DNA from: Enterococcus_G camelliae
Lineage (GTDB): Bacteria > Bacillota > Bacilli > Lactobacillales > Enterococcaceae
Direction: 5' to 3'
Assembly: GCF_042685105.1 (NCBI RefSeq)
Contig: NZ_JBHUMO010000033.1
Span: 1 to 64,000, forward strand
DNA length: 64,000 nt
Shown: piece by piece, positions 35,056 to 43,621 of the stretch
How the letters are laid out: every line of letters begins with the position of its first letter
Position numbering within the stretch: position 1 is the stretch's first letter
The notes under the pieces: generated by a model
The model's input: the letters and a program-made list of their open reading frames with translations, nothing else
Databases searched by the model: none
What the model was told of the DNA's origin: nothing
Program-made: the position numbers and the translations under genes

Positions 35056-35986
35056 CAAAATAGATGAGCAAGCGTATCAAGAAGCAGTTCAGTTAGCGAA
35101 TCGTTTGATTATTGAAAAAAAATACCAAGAAGCTTTTCCTTTTTTAAAAAAGTGGTATGAACAACAGCCAACTTGGCAGTTCAATTATCTGCTCGTGCAG
35201 GTTTGCTTTTTGCAAGGAAATTTTACGGAGGCATTAACCTATGCGAAAGAATGGCTGGATGAGTACCGTGAAACCACACAGGGAAGGATGCTGTATCTAC
35301 AGGTTATCTTAATGAACCAACAGTTTCTTCAAGGATGGATTTTTCTATACCCACTAGCAACAAGCTTTAACTTAGGAGAGGAACGGGAATTTTTAGTGAA
35401 AATGGAAGAACTGCTTGCTTCTAATTCTCCCCAATTTTTAAACGAGAAACGAGAACAATTAAGGAATTTTTTGGCAATGGATCAATACGTTCATTCGACA
35501 GCATTTAACAACTGGATGGTCGGTCTGACGTCAACACAGTTTCGAGAAATTGTTGTGCCAGCGATACAAGAGCCAACCAATAGCTCTTGTATCGCTAGAA
35601 TCTGTGAAATTCTCGTAAAAATAGGTGCAGATGAGACAATCAGCGTTTATGACATTCTAACGCATCAAACGCGATCAGTTGAATTTGGTAAACTTGAATT
35701 GCTTGAAAAGACAACGATTTTTGAGAAACTTGCACAAACTATTGCTGATCAGGTGACGAAAGAGCCATCTTTAGAAGAAAGTGTTTTGCAAGAACTATTG
35801 GGGCATTTTGCTTATTGCTTTCCATTCCTGCCTGATGAAAATGAATTGGTAGATTGGGTTACCGTTTATTTGGCGGATTTTTTACAAGTACCGCTAGCCA
35901 AGAATGATACCCAAAAGGAAAAATGGCAAGTGATAGCAGAAAAGAAACAAAAAATTAGAAACTACTTTGCAAAGGCACTAATGTAA
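35048..35986 (+). CDS. TPR-like protein of unknown function (YsoA-like position)
   Basis: This 312-residue soluble protein begins with helix pairs resembling tetratricopeptide repeats (KKYQEAFPFLKKWYEQQPT, then NFTEALTYAKEWLDEY). The rest appears helical without a motif I know. In Bacillus a TPR gene, ysoA, also lies directly upstream of tig, so the position suggests the same family. Its start overlaps the RDD gene. The function is unknown. Confidence 0.75.
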   Translation: MANKIDEQAYQEAVQLANRLIIEKKYQEAFPFLKKWYEQQPTWQFNYLLVQVCFLQGNFTEALTYAKEWLDEYRETTQGRMLYLQVILMNQQFLQGWIFLYPLATSFNLGEEREFLVKMEELLASNSPQFLNEKREQLRNFLAMDQYVHSTAFNNWMVGLTSTQFREIVVPAIQEPTNSSCIARICEILVKIGADETISVYDILTHQTRSVEFGKLELLEKTTIFEKLAQTIADQVTKEPSLEESVLQELLGHFAYCFPFLPDENELVDWVTVYLADFLQVPLAKNDTQKEKWQVIAEKKQKIRNYFAKALM

Positions 35987-36017
35987 GAGAATTTTGTTGC
36001 ACTTTTTACTCAATATG

Positions 36018-36046
36018 TTTACAATTTCTTGTCGGTAGTGTACTAT
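36018..36046 (+). promoter_or_regulatory. Promoter of tig
   Basis: -35 TTTACA (36018-36023), 17-base spacer, -10 TACTAT (36041-36046). Confidence 0.6.
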
Positions 36047-36107
36047 TTAAAGGTATGCATGAAACTATTTCATATAACAATATACTTAGATATTCGGAGG
36101 GAATTAC

Positions 36108-37388
36108 ATGACTGCAAAATGGGAAAAAAAAGGCACCAACGATGGTGTATTGACCTTTTCAATTGCAAATGAAGAAATTCAAAAAGGATTAACAACTGCA
36201 TTTAACAAGGTAAAGGGACAATTAAATGTACCTGGATTTCGTAAGGGAAAAGTATCACGTACAGTTTTTAACAAAATGTACGGAGAAGAAGCTTTATACG
36301 AAGATGCTTTAAACGCTGTCTTACCAGCAGCATATGAAACAGCTGTTTTAGAAGCTGGCATTGATCCTGTTTCACAACCTAAGATTGATGTAAAATCAAT
36401 GGATAAAGGTGAAGCTTGGACGATTGAAGCCGAAGTAACTGTGAAACCAGAAGTGAAATTAGGCGAATACAAAAACTTAACTGTAGCAAAACAAGATCGT
36501 GATGTAACAGAGGAAGATGTTGAAAACCGTTTGAAAACTGTTCAAGAACAACAAGCTGAGTTAGTTTTAAAAGATGAAGCAGCTGAATCAGGTGATACAG
36601 TTGTAATCGATTTTGAAGGTTTTATCGGCGAAGATGCTTTTGAAGGTGGCAAAGGTGAAAACTATTCACTAGAATTAGGTTCAGGCTCATTTATTCCAGG
36701 GTTTGAAGATCAATTAATTGGTCATAAAGCTGGCGATGCATTGGATGTTACGGTAACATTCCCTGAAGACTATCAAGCAGAAGATTTGGCTGGCAAGGAA
36801 GCAATTTTCAAAGTGACGGTTCATGAAGTGAAAGGCAAAGAACTTCCTGAATTAGATGACGAGTTTGCAAAAGATGTTGATGAAACTGTTTCATCACTAG
36901 AAGAATTAAAAGAAAAATACCGCACTGAAATCAAAGAGTCTAAAGAAAAAGCAGCCAAAGAAGCTGTTGAAGAAGGTGCGATTAAACAAGCGGTCGCAAA
37001 TGCTGAAATCGTTGAATTACCACATGTGATGGTTCATGATGAAGTTCATCGTGCAATGGATGAATTTTTAAACAATATGCAACGTCAAGGAATTGATCCT
37101 CAAATGTACTATCAATTAACTGGCACAACAGAAGCAGATTTGCATCAACAATTTGAAGGTGAAGCGGACGAACGTGTTAAAACGAACCTTGTAATTGAAG
37201 CTATTGCAAAAGCTGAAGCACTTGAAGCAACTGAAGAAGAAATCGCAAATGAAATCAAAGAACTTTCTGAAGCATACAATATGCCAGAAGCACAAATTAA
37301 ACGTGTATTGACAGAGGATATGTTAAAACATGACGTAACAATGAAGAAAGCAGTTGACTTAGTTACATCATCTGCAGTTGAAGCATAA
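36108..37388 (+). CDS. tig: Trigger factor
   Basis: Trigger factor (426 residues) is the ribosome-bound chaperone and prolyl isomerase. The N-terminal ribosome-binding signature is VPGFRKGKVSRTVF (around residues 38-51). The PPIase domain (about 155-245) has GDTVVIDFEGFIG and FIPGFEDQLIGHKAGD. The C-terminal domain is helical and rich in Glu and Lys. CGGAGGGAA is the ribosome binding site. It is monocistronic, with its own promoter and terminator, upstream of clpX as in many Firmicutes. Confidence 0.97.
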   Translation: MTAKWEKKGTNDGVLTFSIANEEIQKGLTTAFNKVKGQLNVPGFRKGKVSRTVFNKMYGEEALYEDALNAVLPAAYETAVLEAGIDPVSQPKIDVKSMDKGEAWTIEAEVTVKPEVKLGEYKNLTVAKQDRDVTEEDVENRLKTVQEQQAELVLKDEAAESGDTVVIDFEGFIGEDAFEGGKGENYSLELGSGSFIPGFEDQLIGHKAGDALDVTVTFPEDYQAEDLAGKEAIFKVTVHEVKGKELPELDDEFAKDVDETVSSLEELKEKYRTEIKESKEKAAKEAVEEGAIKQAVANAEIVELPHVMVHDEVHRAMDEFLNNMQRQGIDPQMYYQLTGTTEADLHQQFEGEADERVKTNLVIEAIAKAEALEATEEEIANEIKELSEAYNMPEAQIKRVLTEDMLKHDVTMKKAVDLVTSSAVEA

Positions 37389-37402
37389 GTCTTTGAATCA
37401 GA

Positions 37403-37438
37403 AAACTGTTCAATAGTTTCTATTGAACAGTTTTTTTA
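37403..37438 (+). terminator. Terminator after tig
   Basis: A perfect 15-bp stem (37403-37417 with 37421-37435) with a 3-base loop and a run of T. Confidence 0.92.
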
Positions 37439-37545
37439 AAAGGACCTATCAAAAAATGACGTTTTTTCCTTTTTGATAGAAATATGCTATGATTAATGAA
37501 TAGAAAATGAAGGAAACTTGTTAAATACCATAAGGGGTGAACTAC

Positions 37546-38796
37546 TTGTACGACAATAAAAACAATAATGATGCAGTAAGATGCTCCTTCTGTGGCAAGG
37601 CTCAAGATGAAGTGAAAAAACTCGTTGCAGGACCTGGTGTCTATATTTGTGATGAATGCATTGAACTTTGTCGTGAAATCATCGAAGAAGAATTAACTGA
37701 TGAAGCAATTCATGAATTTTTGGATGTTCCCAAGCCACAGGAATTGTTGAAAGTGTTAAATGAATATGTCATCGGACAAGACCGAGCAAAAAAAGCATTA
37801 GCTGTAGCCGTTTATAATCATTATAAACGAATCAATGCTAATTTGGATCGTACAGCTAGCGAAGATGAAGTGGAGCTACAAAAAAGTAATATTTGTTTGA
37901 TTGGTCCAACAGGTTCAGGAAAAACATTTTTAGCTCAAACGTTAGCAAGAAGTTTAAATGTACCTTTTGCTATTGCTGATGCGACAAGTTTAACAGAGGC
38001 AGGTTACGTAGGGGAAGATGTAGAAAATATTCTATTAAAGCTATTGCAAGCTGCTGACTTTGATGTTGAGTATGCACAAAATGGCATTATTTACATTGAT
38101 GAAATCGATAAAATTGCCAGAAAAAGCGAAAATGTTTCCATTACTCGGGATGTTTCAGGTGAGGGTGTTCAGCAAGCACTTTTAAAAATTCTTGAAGGAA
38201 CGATTGCCAATGTACCTCCCCAAGGTGGCCGAAAGCATCCTCATCAAGAAATGATTCAAATTGACACAACCAATATTTTATTTATTGTTGGTGGTGCTTT
38301 TGATGGGATTGAAACAATTGTGAAAAACCGTATGGGAGAAAAAACAATTGGTTTTGGTAGTAATAATCGCAAGGTTCCAATTGAAGAGAGCACGATGAAA
38401 TACATTATCCCTGAAGATTTGTTAAAATTCGGTTTAATTCCAGAGTTTATTGGTCGCTTACCAGTAATGGCTGCACTGGATAAATTAACCGTGGACGATT
38501 TGGTACGTATTTTAACAGAGCCTAAAAATGCGCTAGTGAAGCAATACAAAAAACTATTGTCATTGGATGATACTGAGTTGGTTTTTGAAGACGAAGCCTT
38601 ACGGGCGATTGCTCAGAAAGCAATTGAACGTAATACTGGTGCGCGGGGTTTACGGTCGATAATTGAAGAAATTATGATGGATATTATGTTTGACGTTCCA
38701 TCTGAAGACGAAATTGAAAAAGTTATTATCACCAAGGATGCTGTCTTAGAAAAAGGAAAACCAGTCATTGTGTATTCCGAGAAAAAGGCAGGGTAA
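37546..38796 (+). CDS. clpX: ATP-dependent Clp protease ATP-binding subunit ClpX
   Basis: ClpX (416 residues) unfolds substrates for ClpP. It has the N-terminal zinc-binding domain CSFCGK and CDECIELC, Walker A GPTGSGKT, Walker B IIYIDEIDKI, the RKSENVSITRDVSGEGVQQALL pore/sensor region in pieces, and GARGLRSIIEE near the C terminus. I chose TTG 37546 because AAGGGGTG (37532-37539) lies 6 bases upstream. The in-frame GTG at 37537 lies inside that site. No clpP or lon gene is adjacent here. Confidence 0.95.
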   Translation: MYDNKNNNDAVRCSFCGKAQDEVKKLVAGPGVYICDECIELCREIIEEELTDEAIHEFLDVPKPQELLKVLNEYVIGQDRAKKALAVAVYNHYKRINANLDRTASEDEVELQKSNICLIGPTGSGKTFLAQTLARSLNVPFAIADATSLTEAGYVGEDVENILLKLLQAADFDVEYAQNGIIYIDEIDKIARKSENVSITRDVSGEGVQQALLKILEGTIANVPPQGGRKHPHQEMIQIDTTNILFIVGGAFDGIETIVKNRMGEKTIGFGSNNRKVPIEESTMKYIIPEDLLKFGLIPEFIGRLPVMAALDKLTVDDLVRILTEPKNALVKQYKKLLSLDDTELVFEDEALRAIAQKAIERNTGARGLRSIIEEIMMDIMFDVPSEDEIEKVIITKDAVLEKGKPVIVYSEKKAG

Positions 38797-38868
38797 CGAG
38801 CTCAAAAGAAACAAATAGGCAATGATGAGAAAGAATATCCGAGCAATATAGAAAAACTTGTAACATTA

Positions 38869-38898
38869 CTAGTTGGTGTATGAAAAATCACTAACTAG
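38869..38898 (+). terminator. Inverted repeat after clpX, possible terminator
   Basis: CTAGTTGGTG and CACTAACTAG pair over 10 bp with one wobble. The T run is displaced by about 10 bases (GAGCTTTTTC), so termination is uncertain. Confidence 0.4.
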
Positions 38899-38987
38899 AT
38901 GTGAGAGCTTTTTCTATGTGGTTCGGATATTTCCATGATAGATAGCAGTCAGTTGATACCAATTTTGTGACAAGAGGAGGAATAGCA

Positions 38988-39581
38988 ATGAAAGTGCACA
39001 ACGCAGAAATCGTGATTAGTGCTGTGTCGCCAGCGCAATATCCAGAGTCTGAACTACCTGAAATTGCGCTGGCTGGGCGATCCAATGTAGGAAAATCCTC
39101 GTTTATCAATACCCTAATCGACCGAAAAAATTTGGCAAGAACTTCTTCCAAACCAGGGAAAACACAGACGTTAAATTTCTACAATATTGAAGAAACACTT
39201 CATTTTGTCGATGTACCTGGATATGGCTATGCAAAAGTATCAAAAACGGAGCGAGCAAAATGGGGAAAGATGATTGAAACCTATTTGACGCAAAGAGAGC
39301 AGTTAAGAGCAGTGGTTTCATTGATTGATTTTCGTCATGAACCTTCTGTCGAGGATGTTCAAATGTATCAATTTTTAAAATACTACGAGATACCTGTGAT
39401 TGTGGTAGCGACAAAAATTGATAAAATCCCAAGAGGGAAATGGAACAAGCATGAGAGTATGATCAAAAAAGCGCTCTCCTTTGAAAAACAAGATACGTTT
39501 ATTTTGTTTTCATCCATAACTAAGGATGGGAAAGACGACGCATGGAAGGCAATTGAAAAGGCAATTGGGTTCAACGAATAA
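38988..39581 (+). CDS. ysxC: Ribosome biogenesis GTPase YsxC/EngB
   Basis: This 197-residue GTPase is needed for 50S subunit assembly. G1 is GRSNVGKSS, G3 is DVPGYG and G4 is TKID, with KTLNFYNI-like switch I residues (PGKTQTLNFY). ATG 38988 is preceded by AGAGGAGG at 7 bases; an in-frame start at 38967 lies before that site. It is commonly linked to clpX in Firmicutes. It ends at a bidirectional terminator shared with the convergent small gene. Confidence 0.95.
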   Translation: MKVHNAEIVISAVSPAQYPESELPEIALAGRSNVGKSSFINTLIDRKNLARTSSKPGKTQTLNFYNIEETLHFVDVPGYGYAKVSKTERAKWGKMIETYLTQREQLRAVVSLIDFRHEPSVEDVQMYQFLKYYEIPVIVVATKIDKIPRGKWNKHESMIKKALSFEKQDTFILFSSITKDGKDDAWKAIEKAIGFNE

Positions 39582-39586
39582 TTAAA

Positions 39587-39620
39587 AAGATGTCACTCCT
39601 TTTCGAAGGAGGACATCTTT
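39587..39620. terminator. Bidirectional terminator between ysxC and the small minus-strand gene
   Basis: A 15-bp stem with one mismatch, AAAGATGTC.CTCCTT/AAGGAG.ACATCTTT, and a TTCG loop, with A-run left and T-run right. Confidence 0.9.
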
Positions 39621-39625
39621 TTTGG

Positions 39626-39793
39626 TTATTTTTTTTCTTCTTGTTCATCAGTGGAAGTAGGTTTCGTTTTTAAAAAACGTTCAATGTCTACTTCCTCTTT
39701 TGGTTTATTCGAATTCTTTAACTCATCAGGAAGAATGGCAAAGTCATCGAAACGACGATCTAAAGAATCATCATATTGAAATTTAAGTCCCAT
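39626..39793 (-). CDS. Small acidic protein of unknown function
   Basis: This 55-residue protein is charged and soluble (MGLKFQYDDSLDRRFDDF, later EEVDIERFLKTK). The start is set at 39793 because GGAGGATG precedes it at the right distance; the longer in-frame ATG at 39808 would overlap that site. It lies between two bidirectional terminators and so forms its own transcription unit. The family is not recognised. Confidence 0.65.
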   Translation of the reverse strand: MGLKFQYDDSLDRRFDDFAILPDELKNSNKPKEEVDIERFLKTKPTSTDEQEEKK

Positions 39794-39841
39794 GTAATCA
39801 TCCTCCATTTAACGTAAGTTTACCACGATAGTTCAGAAAGG

Positions 39842-39871
39842 AAAAGCGGACTGATTACAGTCCGCTTTTTT
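39842..39871. terminator. Bidirectional terminator after fruA
   Basis: Perfect 12-bp stem AAAAGCGGACTG/CAGTCCGCTTTT with a 4-base loop. It lies after the minus-strand fruA. Confidence 0.9.
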
Positions 39872-39877
39872 GGTTCG

Positions 39878-41797
39878 TTATTTCGCTATATCTTTTTTCA
39901 ATAAGCCATAGATTACGCCAGAAACAACAGAGCCAATCAAGATAAATACAAGATATAAAATTGGTTGACTAACTAAAGGAATAACGAAAATTCCACCATG
40001 TGGAGCCAATAGTTTGATTTCAAAAGCACCCACTAAACCTCCAGCTAATGCTGATCCAACAATAAAACTAGGAATTGCACGTAATGGATCGGCAGCAGCA
40101 AATGGAATGGCACCTTCAGAGACAAATGAAAGCCCCATGACAATATTGGTCAAGCCAGCATCAACTTGGCTTTTATCAAATTTTTTCTTGAACAGACGAG
40201 TTGCTACAAAAATGGCTAATGGTGGAACCATTCCTCCTGCCATAACAGAAGCCATGACGACTGAACCACCTGATGCAACCGTACTTGCTAGCGTACCAGT
40301 ACCAAAAACATAAGCTGCTTTATTAACGGGTCCACCCAAATCGACAGCCATCATTCCTCCAAGTAGTACACCTAGTAAAGCGGCGTTTGTTCCGCTCATT
40401 CCACTTAAGAAACCATTCAAACCATCGTTAATTATTTTCATTGGAACATTCACAATTAACATTAAAAAGCCAGTAATTAGTAAGCCGAAAAATGGATAGA
40501 AGAGAATGGTTTTAATTCCTTCTAGTGATTTTGGTAATCTTTTGAATAGTTTCTTCAAGAAGACAATCACGTAACCAGCTAAGAAACCACCGATTAATGC
40601 TCCAAGGAAGCCAGCACCACCTGTATTAGCTAAAGCACCAGCAGCAAAACCAACAATCAGACCGGGACGATCCGCAATACTTGAAGCGATGAATCCGGCT
40701 AAGACTGGTAACATGAAACCAAAGGCAGCGCCACCGATTTGATTAAAGTGACTTGCTACGGTATTGTAGTTCCCTAACTTACTTAATTGATCACTAGGAA
40801 CACCGATAAATTGGTCAATCATGAAAGAGAGGGCAATCATAATCCCACCAGCTATAACGAATGGGAGCATATGAGAGACACCGTTCATTAAGTTTTTGTA
40901 AATTTCTTGACCTACTGAACCTTTTGCTTCTTCTTTAGTTTCAGCAGTATCCGTACCTTCTGCATGGTATACGGGAGCTTTACCTTCTACTGCTAAATTT
41001 AATAATTCTTCTGTTTTTCGAATTCCATCACTGACAGGTCGATTGAGTAATTTTTTGCCATCGAAGCGATTCATTTCAACTTTTTTGTCAGCAGCCACAA
41101 TTACGGCAGTTGCTCGTTGGATATCTTCAGCAGTTAAGCGGTGCTTAATCCCTTCTGAACCATTTGTTTCAACTTTGATATCGATGCCTAATTCTTTTGC
41201 TTTTTTCTTTAAAGCATCTTCTGCCATATACGTATGAGCGATTCCAGTAGGACATGCTGTAACGGCCACGACATAAGGACGACTTTCATCTTTAACTGGT
41301 GCAGTTTCAGCTTCGGCTTCAGCCTTTTCTTCCTCTTCACGTGTTTTTTCAGCTTCTGCAAAAAGTGATTGAACTTCTTCTGGAGTGGACGCTTGTTTTA
41401 GTTTGGCAACAAAATCAGGGTTAATTAATTGTCTTGAGAGAGCAGCAAGTGCTTGTAAGTGGGTATCATTGGCACCTTCTGGAGCTGCAATCATGAAAAA
41501 TAGATAGGTAGGCTGGCCATCTAATGATTCGTAGTTGACACCATTTTTGCTTTTTGCGAATAAAACGGTTGCTTCTTTAACAGCTGAATTCTTTGCATGT
41601 GGCATTGCAATGCCATCACCCAATCCCGTGGATGTTTGGGCTTCACGATTTAGAATGCCTTCTTTAAATTGAGCAATATCAGTGATTCGGCCGGTATCGT
41701 ATAATTTTTGAACCATTTCATCAATCGCCGGCCGTTTTTCAGTCGCTTGTAAATCCATAATCATTGCATCTTTTACTAGTAAATCATTGATTTTCAT
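39878..41797 (-). CDS. fruA: PTS fructose transporter subunit IIABC
   Basis: This 639-residue enzyme II takes up fructose and phosphorylates it to fructose-1-phosphate. Residues 1 to about 150 are the EIIA domain with the phosphorylated His in GIAMPHAKN. About 170-270 is EIIB with the active Cys in VTACPTGIAHTYMAEDAL. From about 300 the EIIC domain crosses the membrane many times. The linker between A and B is rich in Glu and Ala. It is last in fruR-fruK-fruA and has the ribosome binding site AGGAGGAAG. Confidence 0.95.
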   Translation of the reverse strand: MKINDLLVKDAMIMDLQATEKRPAIDEMVQKLYDTGRITDIAQFKEGILNREAQTSTGLGDGIAMPHAKNSAVKEATVLFAKSKNGVNYESLDGQPTYLFFMIAAPEGANDTHLQALAALSRQLINPDFVAKLKQASTPEEVQSLFAEAEKTREEEEKAEAEAETAPVKDESRPYVVAVTACPTGIAHTYMAEDALKKKAKELGIDIKVETNGSEGIKHRLTAEDIQRATAVIVAADKKVEMNRFDGKKLLNRPVSDGIRKTEELLNLAVEGKAPVYHAEGTDTAETKEEAKGSVGQEIYKNLMNGVSHMLPFVIAGGIMIALSFMIDQFIGVPSDQLSKLGNYNTVASHFNQIGGAAFGFMLPVLAGFIASSIADRPGLIVGFAAGALANTGGAGFLGALIGGFLAGYVIVFLKKLFKRLPKSLEGIKTILFYPFFGLLITGFLMLIVNVPMKIINDGLNGFLSGMSGTNAALLGVLLGGMMAVDLGGPVNKAAYVFGTGTLASTVASGGSVVMASVMAGGMVPPLAIFVATRLFKKKFDKSQVDAGLTNIVMGLSFVSEGAIPFAAADPLRAIPSFIVGSALAGGLVGAFEIKLLAPHGGIFVIPLVSQPILYLVFILIGSVVSGVIYGLLKKDIAK

Positions 41798-41808
41798 TTT
41801 TCTTCCTC

Positions 41809-42726
41809 CTATAGTTCAATTTTTTTGATCGTTACTTCAGGTAAAAGTTCTTCAATAAAAGCAGCAGTTGCCAAATCATCGGAAAAGGCAGTCGCACTGC
41901 CACAAGCAACGCCCCATTTGAAGGCTTCAACAGAATCATTTGTTTTTGCGTAATGACCAATAAAGCCAGCTATCATTGAGTCACCTGCACCTACAGAGTT
42001 TTTTACTTCTCTTTTCAGAACGTTGGATTGGTAGATGCCATCTTTACAAAATAGTAACGCACCATCACCAGCCATTGAGATAATGGCATGTTGAGCCCCA
42101 TCAGCCAATAATTTTTGACCATATGGTAGGATATCATGAATGGACGTGAATTCTGTACGGTACAAATCTGCCAACTCATGGTTATTGGGTTTGACTAAAA
42201 TAGGATTTGCAGGAAGGGAGGCTAGTAAGTCAGCACCTGTTGTGTCAATCACAAATTCGGCTTGTTTGTCTTTAATGATTGTAATAAGTTCTTGATAAAA
42301 TCCTGCACGCAAACTTTTTGGTGTGCTTCCTGATAAAACGACAATATCGCCAGCTTGAATCGTGCTCAAAGCTTCTTTTAAAGCTTGTGTTTCTTCATTT
42401 GTTAGTGAAGGACCGGTCCCGTTGATTTCCGTTTCTTGAACGGATTTTAATTTGATGTTAATACGAGTATCGTCACTAACCGTGGTAAATTGACAACGAA
42501 TTTGTTCTTGTGTCAACCAATCTTTAATAAAGTTGCCGGTAAAACCTCCTAAAAAGCCTAATGCAACGGAATCTGAATGGATTCGTTTCAAAATGCGAGA
42601 AACATTAATTCCTTTTCCACCGGGAAGCTTTAAATCAGAATTCATCCGATTGACAGCTCCCATTTCTAAATCATCGACATGAACGATATAGTCAATGGAT
42701 GGATTGAGTGTCATTGTGTAAATCAT
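41809..42726 (-). CDS. fruK: 1-phosphofructokinase
   Basis: FruK (305 residues) phosphorylates fructose-1-phosphate to fructose-1,6-bisphosphate. It is a PfkB-family kinase with TLNPSIDYIVHVDDLEMG at the N terminus, LPGGKGINVSRIL near residue 36 and the C-terminal NSVGAGDSMIAGF, in which Asp is the catalytic base. Its ATG overlaps the fruR stop (ATGA), and fruA follows 11 bases later. Confidence 0.96.
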   Translation of the reverse strand: MIYTMTLNPSIDYIVHVDDLEMGAVNRMNSDLKLPGGKGINVSRILKRIHSDSVALGFLGGFTGNFIKDWLTQEQIRCQFTTVSDDTRINIKLKSVQETEINGTGPSLTNEETQALKEALSTIQAGDIVVLSGSTPKSLRAGFYQELITIIKDKQAEFVIDTTGADLLASLPANPILVKPNNHELADLYRTEFTSIHDILPYGQKLLADGAQHAIISMAGDGALLFCKDGIYQSNVLKREVKNSVGAGDSMIAGFIGHYAKTNDSVEAFKWGVACGSATAFSDDLATAAFIEELLPEVTIKKIEL

Positions 42727-43478
42727 TTGTTTACCTCCTTTAAAGTTGTTTTTTGTAAGAGTTTCTTTTTAAGATCAGTGGGGCAGTTATCAGTAATGAT
42801 TTCGGCCTCAGATAGTGTTGCCACTTGAGTAAAAGTAATTTGTTGAAATTTTGAATGGTCTGCCAAAATATAACTATGTTGGCTATTTTTTAAACCAATT
42901 CGTTTGAGTAAGCCTTCCTCCGTATCGGGAGTCGTATAACCAGCAACCAAGTGAATGCCATTGATGCCAATAAATGATTGATTGAAGCGGTAGCGTTCCA
43001 ATTGCCTAGCTGGCGAACTTCCTAGGATGGCATTGGTGGATAACTTGATTTGCCCTCCTAAAATGATTGTCTCAATCTGACGATCAATCAGTAATGCGGC
43101 ATGTTTGACCGAATTGGTGACCACTTTTAAACGGTAGTCAGTTGGTAGAAAAGCAATCATAGCTAGAGTCGTGGTTCCTGCATCTAAGTAAACAATATCA
43201 TCAGGCTGAATAATAGAAGCAGCATACTTTGCAATGCTCAGTTTTTCATCCAAATGTGTCTTACTTTTTTCAGTCATATCTGCTTCAAAAGTGAGTTGAT
43301 GAATGCGTTTGGCCCCACCGTGAATACGAATTAAAAGACCTTGATTTTCAAGTGTTTGAAGGTCACGCCGGATGGTGGATTCTGAAGCTTTCAATGGACT
43401 CATTAACTCATTGATAGTAACAATCTCTGAGGTTGTTAAATAAGCAAGTATTTGGCGATGTCTCTCTTCTGTAAGCAT
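42723..43478 (-). CDS. fruR: DeoR-family fructose operon regulator
   Basis: This 251-residue regulator has an N-terminal helix-turn-helix (LTEERHRQILAYL, then SESTIRRDLQTLENQGLL) and a sugar-phosphate isomerase-like sensor domain (YLDAGTTTLAM, VVTNSV, ILADHSKF). Fructose-1-phosphate is the probable ligand. I set the start at ATG 43478 because AGAGGTGA is 7 bases away from it and only one base from the upstream in-frame TTG at 43484. The tandem decamers at 43531-43580 are its likely binding sites. Confidence 0.92.
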   Translation of the reverse strand: MLTEERHRQILAYLTTSEIVTINELMSPLKASESTIRRDLQTLENQGLLIRIHGGAKRIHQLTFEADMTEKSKTHLDEKLSIAKYAASIIQPDDIVYLDAGTTTLAMIAFLPTDYRLKVVTNSVKHAALLIDRQIETIILGGQIKLSTNAILGSSPARQLERYRFNQSFIGINGIHLVAGYTTPDTEEGLLKRIGLKNSQHSYILADHSKFQQITFTQVATLSEAEIITDNCPTDLKKKLLQKTTLKEVNK

Positions 43479-43501
43479 TTTCAATCACCTCTTCACCGGA
43501 T

Positions 43502-43530
43502 AGTCTAGCATAATCAATGACAGAAATCAA
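43502..43530 (-). promoter_or_regulatory. Promoter of fruR-fruK-fruA
   Basis: On the minus strand -35 TTGATT (43525-43530), a 17-base spacer and -10 TAGACT (43502-43507) with a TG extension. Confidence 0.7.
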
Positions 43531-43580
43531 TTAAAAACGGTCAAAAACGGTCAAAAACGGTAAAAAACATTCAAAAAAAG
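43531..43580 (-). repeat. Five tandem 10-bp repeats upstream of the fru promoter
   Basis: On the plus strand the unit TCAAAAACGG occurs exactly at 43541-43550 and 43551-43560. Variants TTAAAAACGG, TAAAAAACAT and TCAAAAAAAG flank it. The array ends directly at the -35 box, and its period equals one helical turn. It is probably a binding array for FruR. Confidence 0.8.
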
Positions 43581-43605
43581 AGCAATCAATGATTCTTGAT
43601 TGCTC
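43573..43605 (-). terminator. Terminator after the ClC channel gene
   Basis: Perfect 9-bp stem GAGCAATCA/TGATTGCTC. On the minus strand seven T follow. It overlaps the last fru decamer. Confidence 0.8.
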
Positions 43606-43621
43606 AATACCAGTTTATTCT

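Noticed and set aside
38869..38898. Strong terminator after clpX
   Set aside because: The stem is clear but the T run is displaced, so it is listed only as a possible terminator.
43531..43580. Decamer array as a CRISPR or simple microsatellite
   Set aside because: The units are directly adjacent without spacers and end exactly at a promoter, which fits an operator array better.
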